64,000 nt of DNA, taken from assembly GCA_916613615.1 (NCBI GenBank), contig OU744725.1, positions 8,972,708 through 9,036,707 on the forward strand. The letters are read 5' to 3'. The stretch comes from Steromphala cineraria. Its lineage: Eukaryota > Mollusca > Gastropoda > Trochida > Trochidae. Of this stretch, positions 45,341 to 56,731 are shown piece by piece; the stretch's first letter is position 1, and every line of letters begins with the position of its first letter. A model generated the notes under the pieces. That model saw only the letters and a program-made list of their open reading frames with translations, was not told the DNA's origin and searched no databases. The position numbers and the translations under genes are program-made.

Positions 45341-48300
45341 AATGTTATATAACAGTCATGTAATCACATCCACTATAATACAATTCTAGGAAATTATTTG
45401 GGTAAATTAAAACTTAATGAACTGTCCCAGATGCAATCGAAAATAAAAAAAAGGATATAGTTTTGTAATAAGGCCATGAAGCTTAAACAAACAAGAAATT
45501 TCGATCAAATTTGATTGATTGTCACAGGTGCAGGTTGCCGAAATACTGCAAGCTTGCAAAATATATTGATGTAGGATAGATTGTTGTCTTACAATTAGGC
45601 TCTGAAATGAAGTGGTCAATAAAATTTGAGAATCAGGTAATTGACAATGAGACTTCTTTTAACTGAGTTCTCAAGCCTTTATGCTTTCATCTTATTTAAG
45701 GACCTTGCTGACGGACTAGAAAGAGCGGGGATCATTTGGGCACTTTTCAGATAAATCCTCTGAACCCAAGGTCAGGAAGCCACGATACATGTCTGAAAGT
45801 TAAATATCCGATCTATAGCTATTGAATCGGTGCTATCCTCAATTGTTATATAATTGTTTATAAGGGTTTTTGGAAGAGGTCCAAGTTGAACGAAGTAACC
45901 CTACAGGTAGGGATGAAACATAAGCCCGATTTATATTTGGAAGTAAGCGCTGCTGATAGTCAAAACTAAATTCCTGTGAATTTTATTTAAATATCGGGGT
46001 TGGGGTCCAGACATTTATCAACTGCGGTGGCTTCAACGGGCTTTCCTGGCTGTGGGTCATTGTTTCAGGAGCTGCGACTCCGATGAGCATTTAGCTACAG
46101 GTAAATACTGAGGTGCTTCTTCACCATAGATCTACACATTATGGATATGCGTTTATGAACATCGATCTTATTATCTCCTTCCTTTGTGTGCCCGGTGTTC
46201 GGTTTTTGCCCTTTCAACAATTTCTATATGGTAGCTATTATCATCCGACTGAACCTCCTATATCTATGGGATCAATGGTGAGTGTTTTGCTTTCAGTTTC
46301 TCAAGGACCTACAGATAGTGTATCTAAGTAATGACCAACTTAGCACTGGCTTTTAGGGTATGTATCGGTACTCACTTCTTTGAACTTATTGACGTCTCCT
46401 CCTAGTTGATTCAAGACAAATGCATCTGAAAATAACTGCATTATCAGACACAAGAACCCATTAGACGTTTTGATTTCCGATTAAACTTATGAGAATTGTG
46501 GAACAAGTAAACCATGGGTGGTACAAACTCAGTGTGAAGCTCCTTACAGGTACTTTACTGCATGTAGAACATTTTTCTTGAGAGGTGCAAGCCGACAGTG
46601 ACATTTCAGGAACTTGGTGTTTATATCTTCTTGGACTATGTCAGCCATTATTTATTATCATTTGCAAATGTTAATTCATCATGATCATAAAATAACAAGT
46701 TCAGCTTTAAGAATGATAAATATGGTTTATTAAAGGACAAATAGACGACAGTTTTACAATCACAGCATATGTTCATTGATTGGACCCATCACCCATCCAC
46801 AGACAGTCACCAAGTTCTTCTCTCACTTCACACACAGTACACTCAGCACAGCTCAGGGGCTATATACAGCATCAGTCATGTGTACAATTGTACACCTTGT
46901 ACATACAGACTGTGAACATACAGTACACGCTATCTACACCACACATTTCTCTAGGGAGAGTGTATTCAGGAAGTTTAGTGCATATGGTACATACAACATG
47001 TTGGCACATTCAATGAGGGGTGGTCCCTTATAGCTATTGGATAACCCTAGACACTTTCATATCAAATCATATCACATATGTTAAAACATAGTTATTCCAT
47101 ATCATTTTTAAAATATGACATTTACAATGATTGTTTAAAACATGTATTCACTAGATTAAATGTACTTTTTCAAATGTAAAGTGTAAAAGGATGTGCTGTA
47201 AAATGGATCATATCATATCCTAAATCTACCAGTGGAAACATAAATTTTAAATCATATATACTATACAACTCATCATGCAGTTTGTCCAATAGTGCATGAC
47301 AAATATTGAGTCACATGTAGTTGCAACTCCTGAAGTAAAACCTGGTTAAGTAATGCAATGTTAAGAGAATGCAAGACAATGCATGACAAATGACATACCA
47401 TTCATCATCCATGACACATGATGAATACATGATTATGACACAAAAGTTTAATACGTCTTCTAGGAATGTCTGAAAGTGATGGAAAATATTCAAACTTAAA
47501 AAAAGACTTTTTACTTTAAAAAAAAACAACCTAAAAAAACATAGTATGATTCCGATCATTGCACCTTTAATAAAGATTTATCTTTTTCTCTTAGCACTAA
47601 GAAAGTTGCCAGCAAATGATGATACAATTCATACAATAAACATTGGAAGAAGAAACTAATCACAAAGTTGGAGCTAAGGTATCACTGAATGTACATGTGC
47701 ATAGGTACATAACTATTTATTGCATATGACAATAGGGCATTGCGGTATAATTGGCAACGGGTTGTGCGAGGGGTGTCAGACTAAGTCATCATTGGTTCTA
47801 TTTATGTGAAGGGGTTAATGCCAGCATTGGAATCAGTATTTGCCACCTACAACAAAAGATTTAATTAATAGACACCTTAAAGACAGCTTCCTAAAGATTT
47901 GCTTTCAGGTTGTGCAAAGGTGTGAGACAAGGTCATCATTGGTACCATCTGTTAATGTAGAGAGGTAAATGCTAACATTTAAATCAGTACTTTAAGATGT
48001 CTACAACATTTTTCACACTCACACTTCCAACAAGGACACTTCAAACAGTTAAAGAGATGAAAGCTATCAGTATGAACTGGGGCAGTGTCTTAATTCTGAA
48101 AAAACATGTGATTAGAAACTGAAGAGATTTCAATTTATTGTTTGAAATATTTAAATTATCTAACAACAAACATATCATTCTATCTTTCTGTCTTCTTGAC
48201 ATTTACAATTATCATCAAGCTCTCACCAACTTTTATAAAACTATTTAAAATCATTTTTAATTTATAAGTTAATAATTTCATTTCAGAGCAATAAAAAAAA

Positions 48301-50824
48301 ATTTCATCAGAAATTAGAGACTACATTTTGCTCACGTTAGCCTTCATAGTGTTTTCAAACGGAACGGGCAAGTCATTTCAACCAAAGTAGACTTGAATAG
48401 GTATTGCCTGAGTCAATATTAACAAAATACAGCATGTCCTTTTCAAATAGTTTACTTGACATGATGAACTAGTTAGCAAATACTGTAACCCACTCATCGC
48501 TACCACTACCTGCCTACCTGATAAACAATGATTTGGCAACCTAAAGTAGAAAAACCAAGGCATATAAGTTTAAATATTATCAATAATAAAAACAAGTGCA
48601 TGAATCATATCATCCTGACCAGAACATTTATAAAAAGTGTGTCTATATGTGCATATCACTACATAATACTGCTTTTCAATTAACTAATTTTCACAAAGCT
48701 AAATTTTGCGTACTATGCTAAAATACTGCACTACAATAAAGTCATTGCAAAACACAGACACTAAAGTATATGTTCAAATGCTGTTTTAACTATCAATTCA
48801 ACAATTAATTTAGGGACTAGTGTTGATAGATGGGTATGGAAGAGCCTATATCAGCAGGTCAGTGTACATTCAAGACAACAACGTCAATGTTTGAGAAGAA
48901 ATGGGCAAATCAACTTTGGAGATAAATACGATATCAAGGCAAATGAATAAATCTTTCCATGACCTTTGGTACTAACATATTTGTGTACAACTTGGGTTTA
49001 TCGGTCAGTGATTTTAATGAAATTTTGTTTTGCTTTGAAACATGTCAAAATGACACCTTACACTTGTCATAATTTACATGAAAATATACTGGTAATAAAA
49101 CCCCTGATCATTCTTCCTGTGTTCAATTGAAATTTTTTCGACACAATATACTTAGCTGGCATTGTACATTGTACAGTTTTGATTAAAGCTTACCTTCATA
49201 TCATTGATCCAATAAGCACTAAAGTTATAACTTTAAGCAATATAGCTAGGGTTTATCAATGAAATAAGAAAATTCTTAAAATTCATTTAGAATTTCAATT
49301 TTCAGAAAATGTCAGAACTGTTGATCTTTAATTCCATGGAAAATAACTTTTTTATCATTTAAAGAATCAAAGCTTACGAGTATTGATTTATAGCATATCA
49401 TAAGCTTCTATACTGCCTAATTTATCTTCTTCTTACAAGCTAAGTTCAGAAGGTTCTACATGTCATCCCGACATACAGACATACAAGTTAACTATGGAGA
49501 GTTTATGGCTTCAAATGTTTGATGTTATTGATCTGAGTCTACTTGATGGGCACTCTTCAGGGGGACTGTGCTACATGAACATTTTATGATGATCAATGAA
49601 TGGCATATGGCAGTACAACGGCTAACACAAATACCTATTTTCACAAGCAGGCATTCAACATACACTAAGGAAGAATTGATCATTCAGCAGAACAAACATT
49701 ATATATATATATATAAAATTATTAACACATATATAATTATAATGATATAAAGTTTGTTTATTCTTATCTGAACTTCTTATGATCCAGTGAAAATTGTACA
49801 TGTTTCTATAGCTTAATTATGATTAAAACTCAGCAAAACATACCACAAATAGAATATTTATAAGCATAATTTGTAAAATACCAAAACATTTATTTTGATT
49901 GTTAACTTCATGATCTAGAAGACATGACTTGATATCTTCGGACTAGTTATTCTGACAAAGTTTTCTGATAAAGTTATGAAAATGACTAAAAGACAGATAA
50001 AGAAAAACACTTTTCAACATGGATGTAGATATGTAGATGTGTAGATGTGTAGATCACTGTTACAATCACAGGAGGGAGAGCCTTGATCTCCGCAAAAATA
50101 CAAAATGGGTTTTATTGGAATATCCGTCTCTTGTCAATGTGAAGTAAATACTAAACAAAAAATAACATCTTCAGGAATAAACATATATAACAAACAGAAA
50201 ACAACCCACAAAACATTTACGTGTGGAACAAAATAAATCAATGAGAAAAATAAACACTTTATATATTTGAGGAAAAAATTTAAATTTAGAAAACAAAAAT
50301 GTCTATAAATGGGAGCTTACTAAGTACAGGGTAACAGAATATTCTGTCAAAACTAAACAGTGTGTCCCTTTTGTTAGGAGAACAATGGACAAAGAATCAG
50401 CAATAACAATATTAGGGTACAAGGTCTGTTCAAGATGTCATGCAACTTTTAAGAGTGATACTCATTTTCAAAAACTCATTGTATGGTGTCATGATACTAA
50501 CATGTTAAACAATTGTGTTGTGTTGATTGAATCTGATATTGAAAGTTTTGGTTGATATCCTATTAGTAATTAGTTTTATGAATATCATCATGAAAAAATG
50601 TTCATCATGTAATCATAAAAACAAAAACATCATGTCAATTGATAAGATTTCAGTTTGATTTTAGGCAATTCTATTATTTACATGAATGTATATTTCTTAT
50701 AAATTTAAATACACTTCTGGATGACTAGTTGCAAATAATCATGTTAAAGCTTAATTTTTTATATGAAGTTAAAAACTTTGGGATTTAACTAAACATAATG
50801 TAAAAATACAGATATTACACTCAT
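45341..50824. other. AT-rich intergenic stretch without a gene
   Basis: I see no exon with paired splice sites and meaningful codon use. A segment with 'ggttgtgc...ggtgt...agtcatcattggt' at about 47757-47850 recurs at about 47908-48000, so a 150-bp tandem duplication is likely. (TA)n runs lie near 49698-49715 and an 'agatgtgtagatgtgt' repeat near 50025-50050. It could contain part of the 3' UTR of the minus-strand glycosyltransferase gene, but nothing shows this directly. Confidence 0.45.
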
Positions 50825-51655
50825 CAGTATTATATTGGTACTTTCAAATAAGGATCAATTCTTTCATTAAAATTGATAATTTTACAAATAGGTTAGTACT
50901 TTCATAAATGCATTGGTACTCAAAATAAATGACTTAGTACCTTCATAAATAGATTTGTACTTTCACAAACGGATTAGTTTTTTTACAAATGGACTAGTTC
51001 ACATAATAAATGGATTGATACTTTTATTAATGAATTAGTACTTTCAAAAATGGATTGGTACTTTCATAAATGAATGTATACCAGTAAAATGGATTGGTAC
51101 TTTCAAAAATGGATTAGTACTTTCATAAATGGATGTATACCCGTTAAACTGGTGGGTACTTGCATAAATGGATTGGTACTTTCATAAATGGATTGGTACT
51201 TTCATAAACAGATGTAAATGGATTATTTTTGTTCATAAATGGTACTTTACTAAATGGATGTATACTCATTATAATTGATTGGAACTTTCATAAATGGATT
51301 GGTACTCTCATAAATGGATTGGTACTTTCATAAATGAACTATTTCGTTCATAAATGGATTTTTACTTTCCTAAATGAAATAATACTTTCATATTGGTCCT
51401 CTCATGAATGTATTGTTAAATTCATAAATGGATTGGAAGTTCCATAAATGGATAGGAAGTTTCATAAATGGATTGGAAGTTCTATAAATGGATAGAAAGT
51501 TTCATAAAAGGGATTGGTACTTTCATAAATGAATAATGTTTTTCAAAAATAGTTTTGTACTTTCCTAAATGAAATAATACTTTCATGAATGGATGGGTAC
51601 TTTCATATATGGATTGGAAGTTTCATAAATGAATTGGTACTAATACAAATGGATT
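50825..51655. repeat. Degenerate minisatellite of about 20 bp
   Basis: The word ggattggtactttcataaat and variants (attagtactttc, ggaagtttcataaatggat) recur some 35-40 times over about 830 bp. Unit length varies between about 18 and 24 bp, so the array is old or evolves by slippage. Confidence 0.9.
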
Positions 51656-52850
51656 TCATGGTCAGATTAGATAAGGATTCTTGACAGTGAAAAACCTTGT
51701 AAACTGTTGGGCCCCTTTGATATGCATGTCATTATTATTGCTTTGAAAACCTAAAATAGCATATCATAAATATTATTTTATTGAGTTTATCTTACATTGT
51801 TAAAAAAAATAGAGTTGATGCTTTGAGACAAAGAAAATTCATAATACTGTCATAACAATGTGATCCATAAGTTGTCATTGGTTACATAAACATACAAATT
51901 ATGACAATAAAGATAAAATTTCTCAGTAGAAACAACTGTCTAACGAGAAAAACCCAAAAGTCCAAAAAAAAGCCAAAACAATTTTTCTATGGACAAATAT
52001 CCATCAGTTTTAGTTATTTAAAGAATAACTCTTGTCTATTAAGTCTTACTTTCTTTTCTTTAAGAGGGGTTATAAAAATCTTATCAATGCTGATCAGTCA
52101 TGGAATATTACACAAAGTTACTAAAGTCATTCTTGAAATCAAGCCTTTGTTTCGGGGTGAACATTTCTTTTAGTCTGTGACCCTGGACCTAACCACACCC
52201 CTCCCCCTCCCCATTAAGAGAAAGCAATGCTAAAACAATAATGACATTTTAAACAAGTATTCTGAACTAAATCTAAATAAATATATAAAAATACTGATAT
52301 TATTCAAAGAAAAGGAAGCGAGTCCATAATTGAAAGCTTATACTGAAAAGTAGACATTTCCACTGAGCGTTAAAGCAAATCATATGAACATAATATGTAT
52401 ATAGCATAACATAAAAAAAATAGAACTCATATAAAATCAGTATCACAAAAAACTCACAAATAGAAAATTGTATTTTTTTGACAGACCTTTGATAGAATCA
52501 AACTATAAAGATTGAAATGTTAGTAACTAGCTAAGAACTTAAATGAAAATATTTATACAATAGGTCCTCTATGCCAAGCAGGGGATGATATGTCTAATAC
52601 GAGCAGTATATCATTTTTCCAAATTAAGACTGCTCAAATTATTTCTTCTCCCATATCTCTGTGTTACAATTTGACTACAAATCTCTCTGAAGTGAAAGTG
52701 CATACTATCTTTATCCAATTAATATTATATAACTAAATCATAAAATTTTACACTTGGTTTATGAAATTAAAATCATGCTCTGTATGAAGGGCACCAATAT
52801 GTACACATATCATGAAGTCAAAACTTTAAAAATAGAGCTAGTGGCTCTGT
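51656..52850. other. No gene seen
   Basis: AT-rich. A 90-codon plus open frame (51901-52173) is lysine- and leucine-rich by composition, with no motif. Confidence 0.45.
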
Positions 52851-53258
52851 AGCTCATCAGGCTTCTTATCAATTTTGCTTAAGGGTGTGGCAAATGTGGT
52901 TCCTCCCTTACTTTGGACCACAAGGTTACTAACTTAGGAGTTTGCACACAAAGGTTCAGCTTTCTAGGCCTGACGCTTCTGGAGAAAAAGATGAAAAAAG
53001 TTGTTTAGGGTGTGGCACCTGTGGCCCTTATTAGGGGTCACAGGGCCACCAAAGCTACAATTTATTATCCTCACTAGTCAAGGAGTCTATACACCAAGTG
53101 TCAGCTTTCTAGGCCTTATGGTTCTCGAGAAGAAGTCAAAATTCCACAAAGTTTACGGACGGATGGACGGACGGATGGACAGATGGACGGACACCGGACA
53201 CCATGCCATGCCATGCCATGCCATAAGCCTATCGGGCCTTACAGGCCAGATGAGCTAA
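52851..53258. repeat. Dispersed repeat with 'gtagctcatcaggc' ends and GGAC(GG) array
   Basis: It begins with tagctcatcaggc and ends with gccagatgagcta, an inverted pair. Two internal direct units share ttcagctttctaggcct and gtgtcagctttctaggcctt. Near the end is a (ggacggat)n run at 53157-53192, then (catgc)n. Elements of this make-up are widespread in bivalve genomes. The 85-codon open frame here is repeat-derived. Confidence 0.7.
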
Positions 53259-54584
53259 ACAAAAATACATAAGATAAAAGATTATTACTCTTTTTGATAT
53301 TTTAAAATATTGTTGTGTTTTTTACCATTTAAACATAACTTCAATTTTAAAACACTACAAAACCTTTGAAAATGTTTTTTTCAAAATTAAATGAGATAAA
53401 TCAGTATATTTAAAATCAATTGTACATTCAAGAAATCTCTAAAAATCACTTTTAACACACATAAGATTGCCAGGACTAAAACGGTCATCAGAGCTAGGAG
53501 TAATGGACAAGTTAAATCTTGAAAAGATGGTTAAAATAATTCAAGAATATATAACCACATCTGCCAATATAGATGTTCAACTGGATCACTGTGCATCCTA
53601 GTGGCCCCAAATAGACAGTCTCTTGGCATGCAGAAGGATTGCAAGCTGGGGGACATATACACACACTTAACTAAAACTATACCATAACTATTTCTATTTC
53701 CTATAATTTCTTTGGCATAGTTGAGGAGCAATAAGACTAGGAAACATATCACATACGACACATATCTAGAACTTTCTACATGTTTGTGATGTCACTCTAA
53801 TTTTTGGCTATGTCAATGATAAATGCTGAGAACTTTGTGTCACTATTCCTCATTTGTACATTTCATTCTAAAACATGCAGAACAAGTGTGTCATGAGTTG
53901 AATCTATGACACACTTTACACATATATGTACACATACAAAATTCAATAGCTGTTGAATAACTCAATTTACAATTTACAAAACATTGCTTATTCCAACCGA
54001 CACTGATCTCAGTCAAGTTTTGTTTATCAGGATTATTGTTGGTTTGCAACTTTATTGTGTCACACAAAGACGTCATTGTCAGGAACCTGTAATAACCTCC
54101 ATCCAATATTATTTTGCTATTCACATACCAACAGCTGGCTCCACATTTGCAGTAACCTTTTAGACTGTGGTCAAGAAAATGTCACAGTCGGGTCCCTAGA
54201 ACGGACTCTTGTCAAATTTTTTCCACCTTTCACACAATTGCTTGTAAATAGCCTCGGCTAGATTGATGCAAGCTCATGGATGTCAGCAAGAAGATGTTAC
54301 AGTCAGGTGCCTAGAACAGCCAACTGTCAGTATTCTTTTACCCTATTACTTGTCTCGACAACATCACTGGAACTTATAACTGCCACTCAAAGGTGATCAT
54401 GACTTCCCTTTCCTGAAATCATTTCTAGTACATGTCTTGTACATCTCAGTCAGTCGGTCTTCTCATTGACCACAAGCTGATCTGTCCAGAATTTCATCTT
54501 CTGTTTGCATTCAAGGCATAATGACAGGATTGGTACCATTGATTCATCTGTTCTACACAACCTCAGTTCCTTCCTGATGATATC
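53259..54584. other. No gene seen
   Basis: AT-rich. Diverged direct repeats of about 130 bp contain gtcacagtcgggtccctagaac and gttacagtcaggtgcctagaac (in part) near 54180 and 54297. Confidence 0.4.
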
Positions 54585-55000
54585 TCTTGCTAAAGTTCAA
54601 GGAACTTTTTTCAACAGATGTACATTGTATTTAGGTCTGTTCAAATTCTCTTGCATCTAAAACCATTCACATCTTTACCATGAAGAAGAAAATGACAACT
54701 ATCTAGGATCATCCACTGCTTGTGGAAATGCTCAGGTCTGCCGACTAGCTTCTGTCCTTATTCAGTCTGTTTGTCTATCATTGCACCCCTGGCTGAGCTC
54801 AATGAAGGCCATCCATGAACCTTTTTCACCTCTTGTATGTTGTATTGAGGTCTGCTTACACTCTCCATGTATTCTAAACACCTTCACACCTTCATCATGA
54901 TAATGAAAAGACAAATATGTCAGATGGTCCGCTGCTTTTGGTCATGAGGCATCTCATGTATTCCTGACTAGCTTTTGCCCGTATTCAGTCCACCTTGTGT
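54585..55000. repeat. Tandem duplication of about 220 bp, diverged
   Basis: The unit at about 54620-54780 (ttgtatttaggtctgttcaaa ... gactagcttctgtccttattcagtc, in parts) recurs at about 54838-55000 (ttgtattgaggtctgctta ... gactagcttttgcccgtatt). Confidence 0.6.
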
Positions 55001-56170
55001 TTCACATCACTTTCTTCTGTTTGTGAAGGTAATTCTGGAGCCTCAGCACCAACAAAGAACAAGGGAGTAAATGCATTCTGGTAGAGCTGATTCACATACA
55101 AATGCATCTTCTGTTGCTGCCTAGCCAATCTACACATGACAGATTTCTGAAGTGGACTTGGGCTATATCATAGCTTGAGGTCATAAATACATGTCTTTCC
55201 ATAGGCCTACTTAATATCCATTAACCCATCCATCATACCATCAGAAGCACAGCAGACAATGATGTGATAATATGAAAACGTGCTATTCCATACATCTTTA
55301 GTAAATTATCTGCCTTCCACCAAAACTCCAACTCTTTATTCCTTGCATGAGAGTCAATCTGATGGTGCTGTTGATCAACAACAGGCATGTGAGTGTTCTC
55401 ACCAAACAAATTGCAATTCAAGTATCTTGATGGCTTGTTAAAAGGTATTTGTCAGAGTAGCTACAAGTGAGTTACAGTTGACACTTGGACACCAAAGGCC
55501 ATTTCTTTGTTTGATCTGAAGTCATGGTGATCCTGCCAACAAATCTTCATTGCTTGTAAAAGGCTAATTGCCAGAATTATTTTTGTGATCACAAACACAC
55601 AGAAGTAGAAAGGCACATGGTTATTTCTGACATGGAGTTGAGCTTCATAAAGAACAAGCCAATCATTACAGTCACAGCTTACAAGTAGCCTTTGATAGAA
55701 CTAAACATTTCTTTCTTTACAAACCATATTGGAGAAACTGATATTTTGCAGGCTTCTTTGACACCTCCCAATACCTATCCAAATTCTTTCAACATTCAAA
55801 TAATTTATTTACTGTTACTGTTCAGCCCTCATTGCAGATTTATGGAGTTCTCATAATATGCAGGAATATATTTCTCCATCCACATGCTGTCAATTCTTGT
55901 TGTTTCACATTGAATCACCTACATTTCTTATCATCCCTATGCAGGTTTGTATCTGTACAGGATCTGGAATGTCTTCTCTTGGACTAGCAGGAATGTAGAA
56001 CAGTTTCCTTGTTGTGTGTTAGCTCTGTGAACATGAAACGAATGTGATATTAGCATGACAATTTAAAGGATGCTCGGGATGGGGAGGCGCTGACATATGG
56101 ACCTGCATAAAGTGCAGTAACTATTGATCAAACGAATGATACATAACGGTGCAAGGCGAGTTAGAATAAT
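55001..56170. other. No gene seen; 3' flank of the glycosyltransferase gene lies to the right
   Basis: This region would be downstream of the minus-strand gene that ends at 56732 and may include its 3' UTR. No poly(A) site can be singled out with confidence. Confidence 0.4.
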
Positions 56171-56174
56171 TTAT

Positions 56175-56310
56175 GACGGGTACCGTCAAAACACAAGTAG
56201 AAGCACATGATGAAGGGGGTCAAATGACCCCCGAAACGTCACAATTAAAATGTTGAAATTTATATAAGTGTTCCACCTGTGTTTTGAGTCTTTTGACGGT
56301 ATCCCCCCGT
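56175..56310 (+). repeat. Inverted-repeat element with hammerhead-like hairpin
   Basis: Outer arms ACGGGTACCGTCAAAACACA and the complement of TTTTGACGGTATCCCCCCGT bound the element. Inside, 56208-56238 reads TGATGA-AGGGGGTC-AAAT-GACCCCC-GAAAC-GTC. A hammerhead core is CUGAUGA, helix II, GAAA, then a GUC cleavage triplet. Here C3 is replaced by A, and helix I pairing is poor. Penelope-like elements and retrozymes carry such ribozymes. Confidence 0.4.
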
Positions 56311-56731
56311 TTAATTAATTTAAAGGATGGCCTGAGCAGGGTATTTTGGTAACAAAAAATAATCTAAAACTGTGGATAAAAAGTAAATATGAACCAATGT
56401 AAGGAAACCTGTTCAGTCATGGTATTAGTTGTTAGAATCACTTGAATTGCACGTGGAAATTGTCCATTGTACATTAAACTGATCTTTGTTTTGCAAATTA
56501 TTGTGGATTTGAGATCTTGTTTTTAGTTTCTTCACATAATAGCAGGAACATTTCACTTCACTTTCATAACACCTGAATTAATCTCCCAAAAATTTAATAT
56601 TAAAATTTTTAACAGGACAAGTTAAATAACATTTTTGAATACCCTTCTTTTTAAAACCCACGCTATTTCGTACTTTGCTTATGAATTATCACTTTTCATC
56701 ACTTTCCCTTATTTGAAAACATATATCACTT

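Noticed and set aside
46776..47033. Overlapping 85- and 78-codon plus open frames
   Set aside because: Both derive from a CA/TA-rich low-complexity stretch, and neither has a motif.
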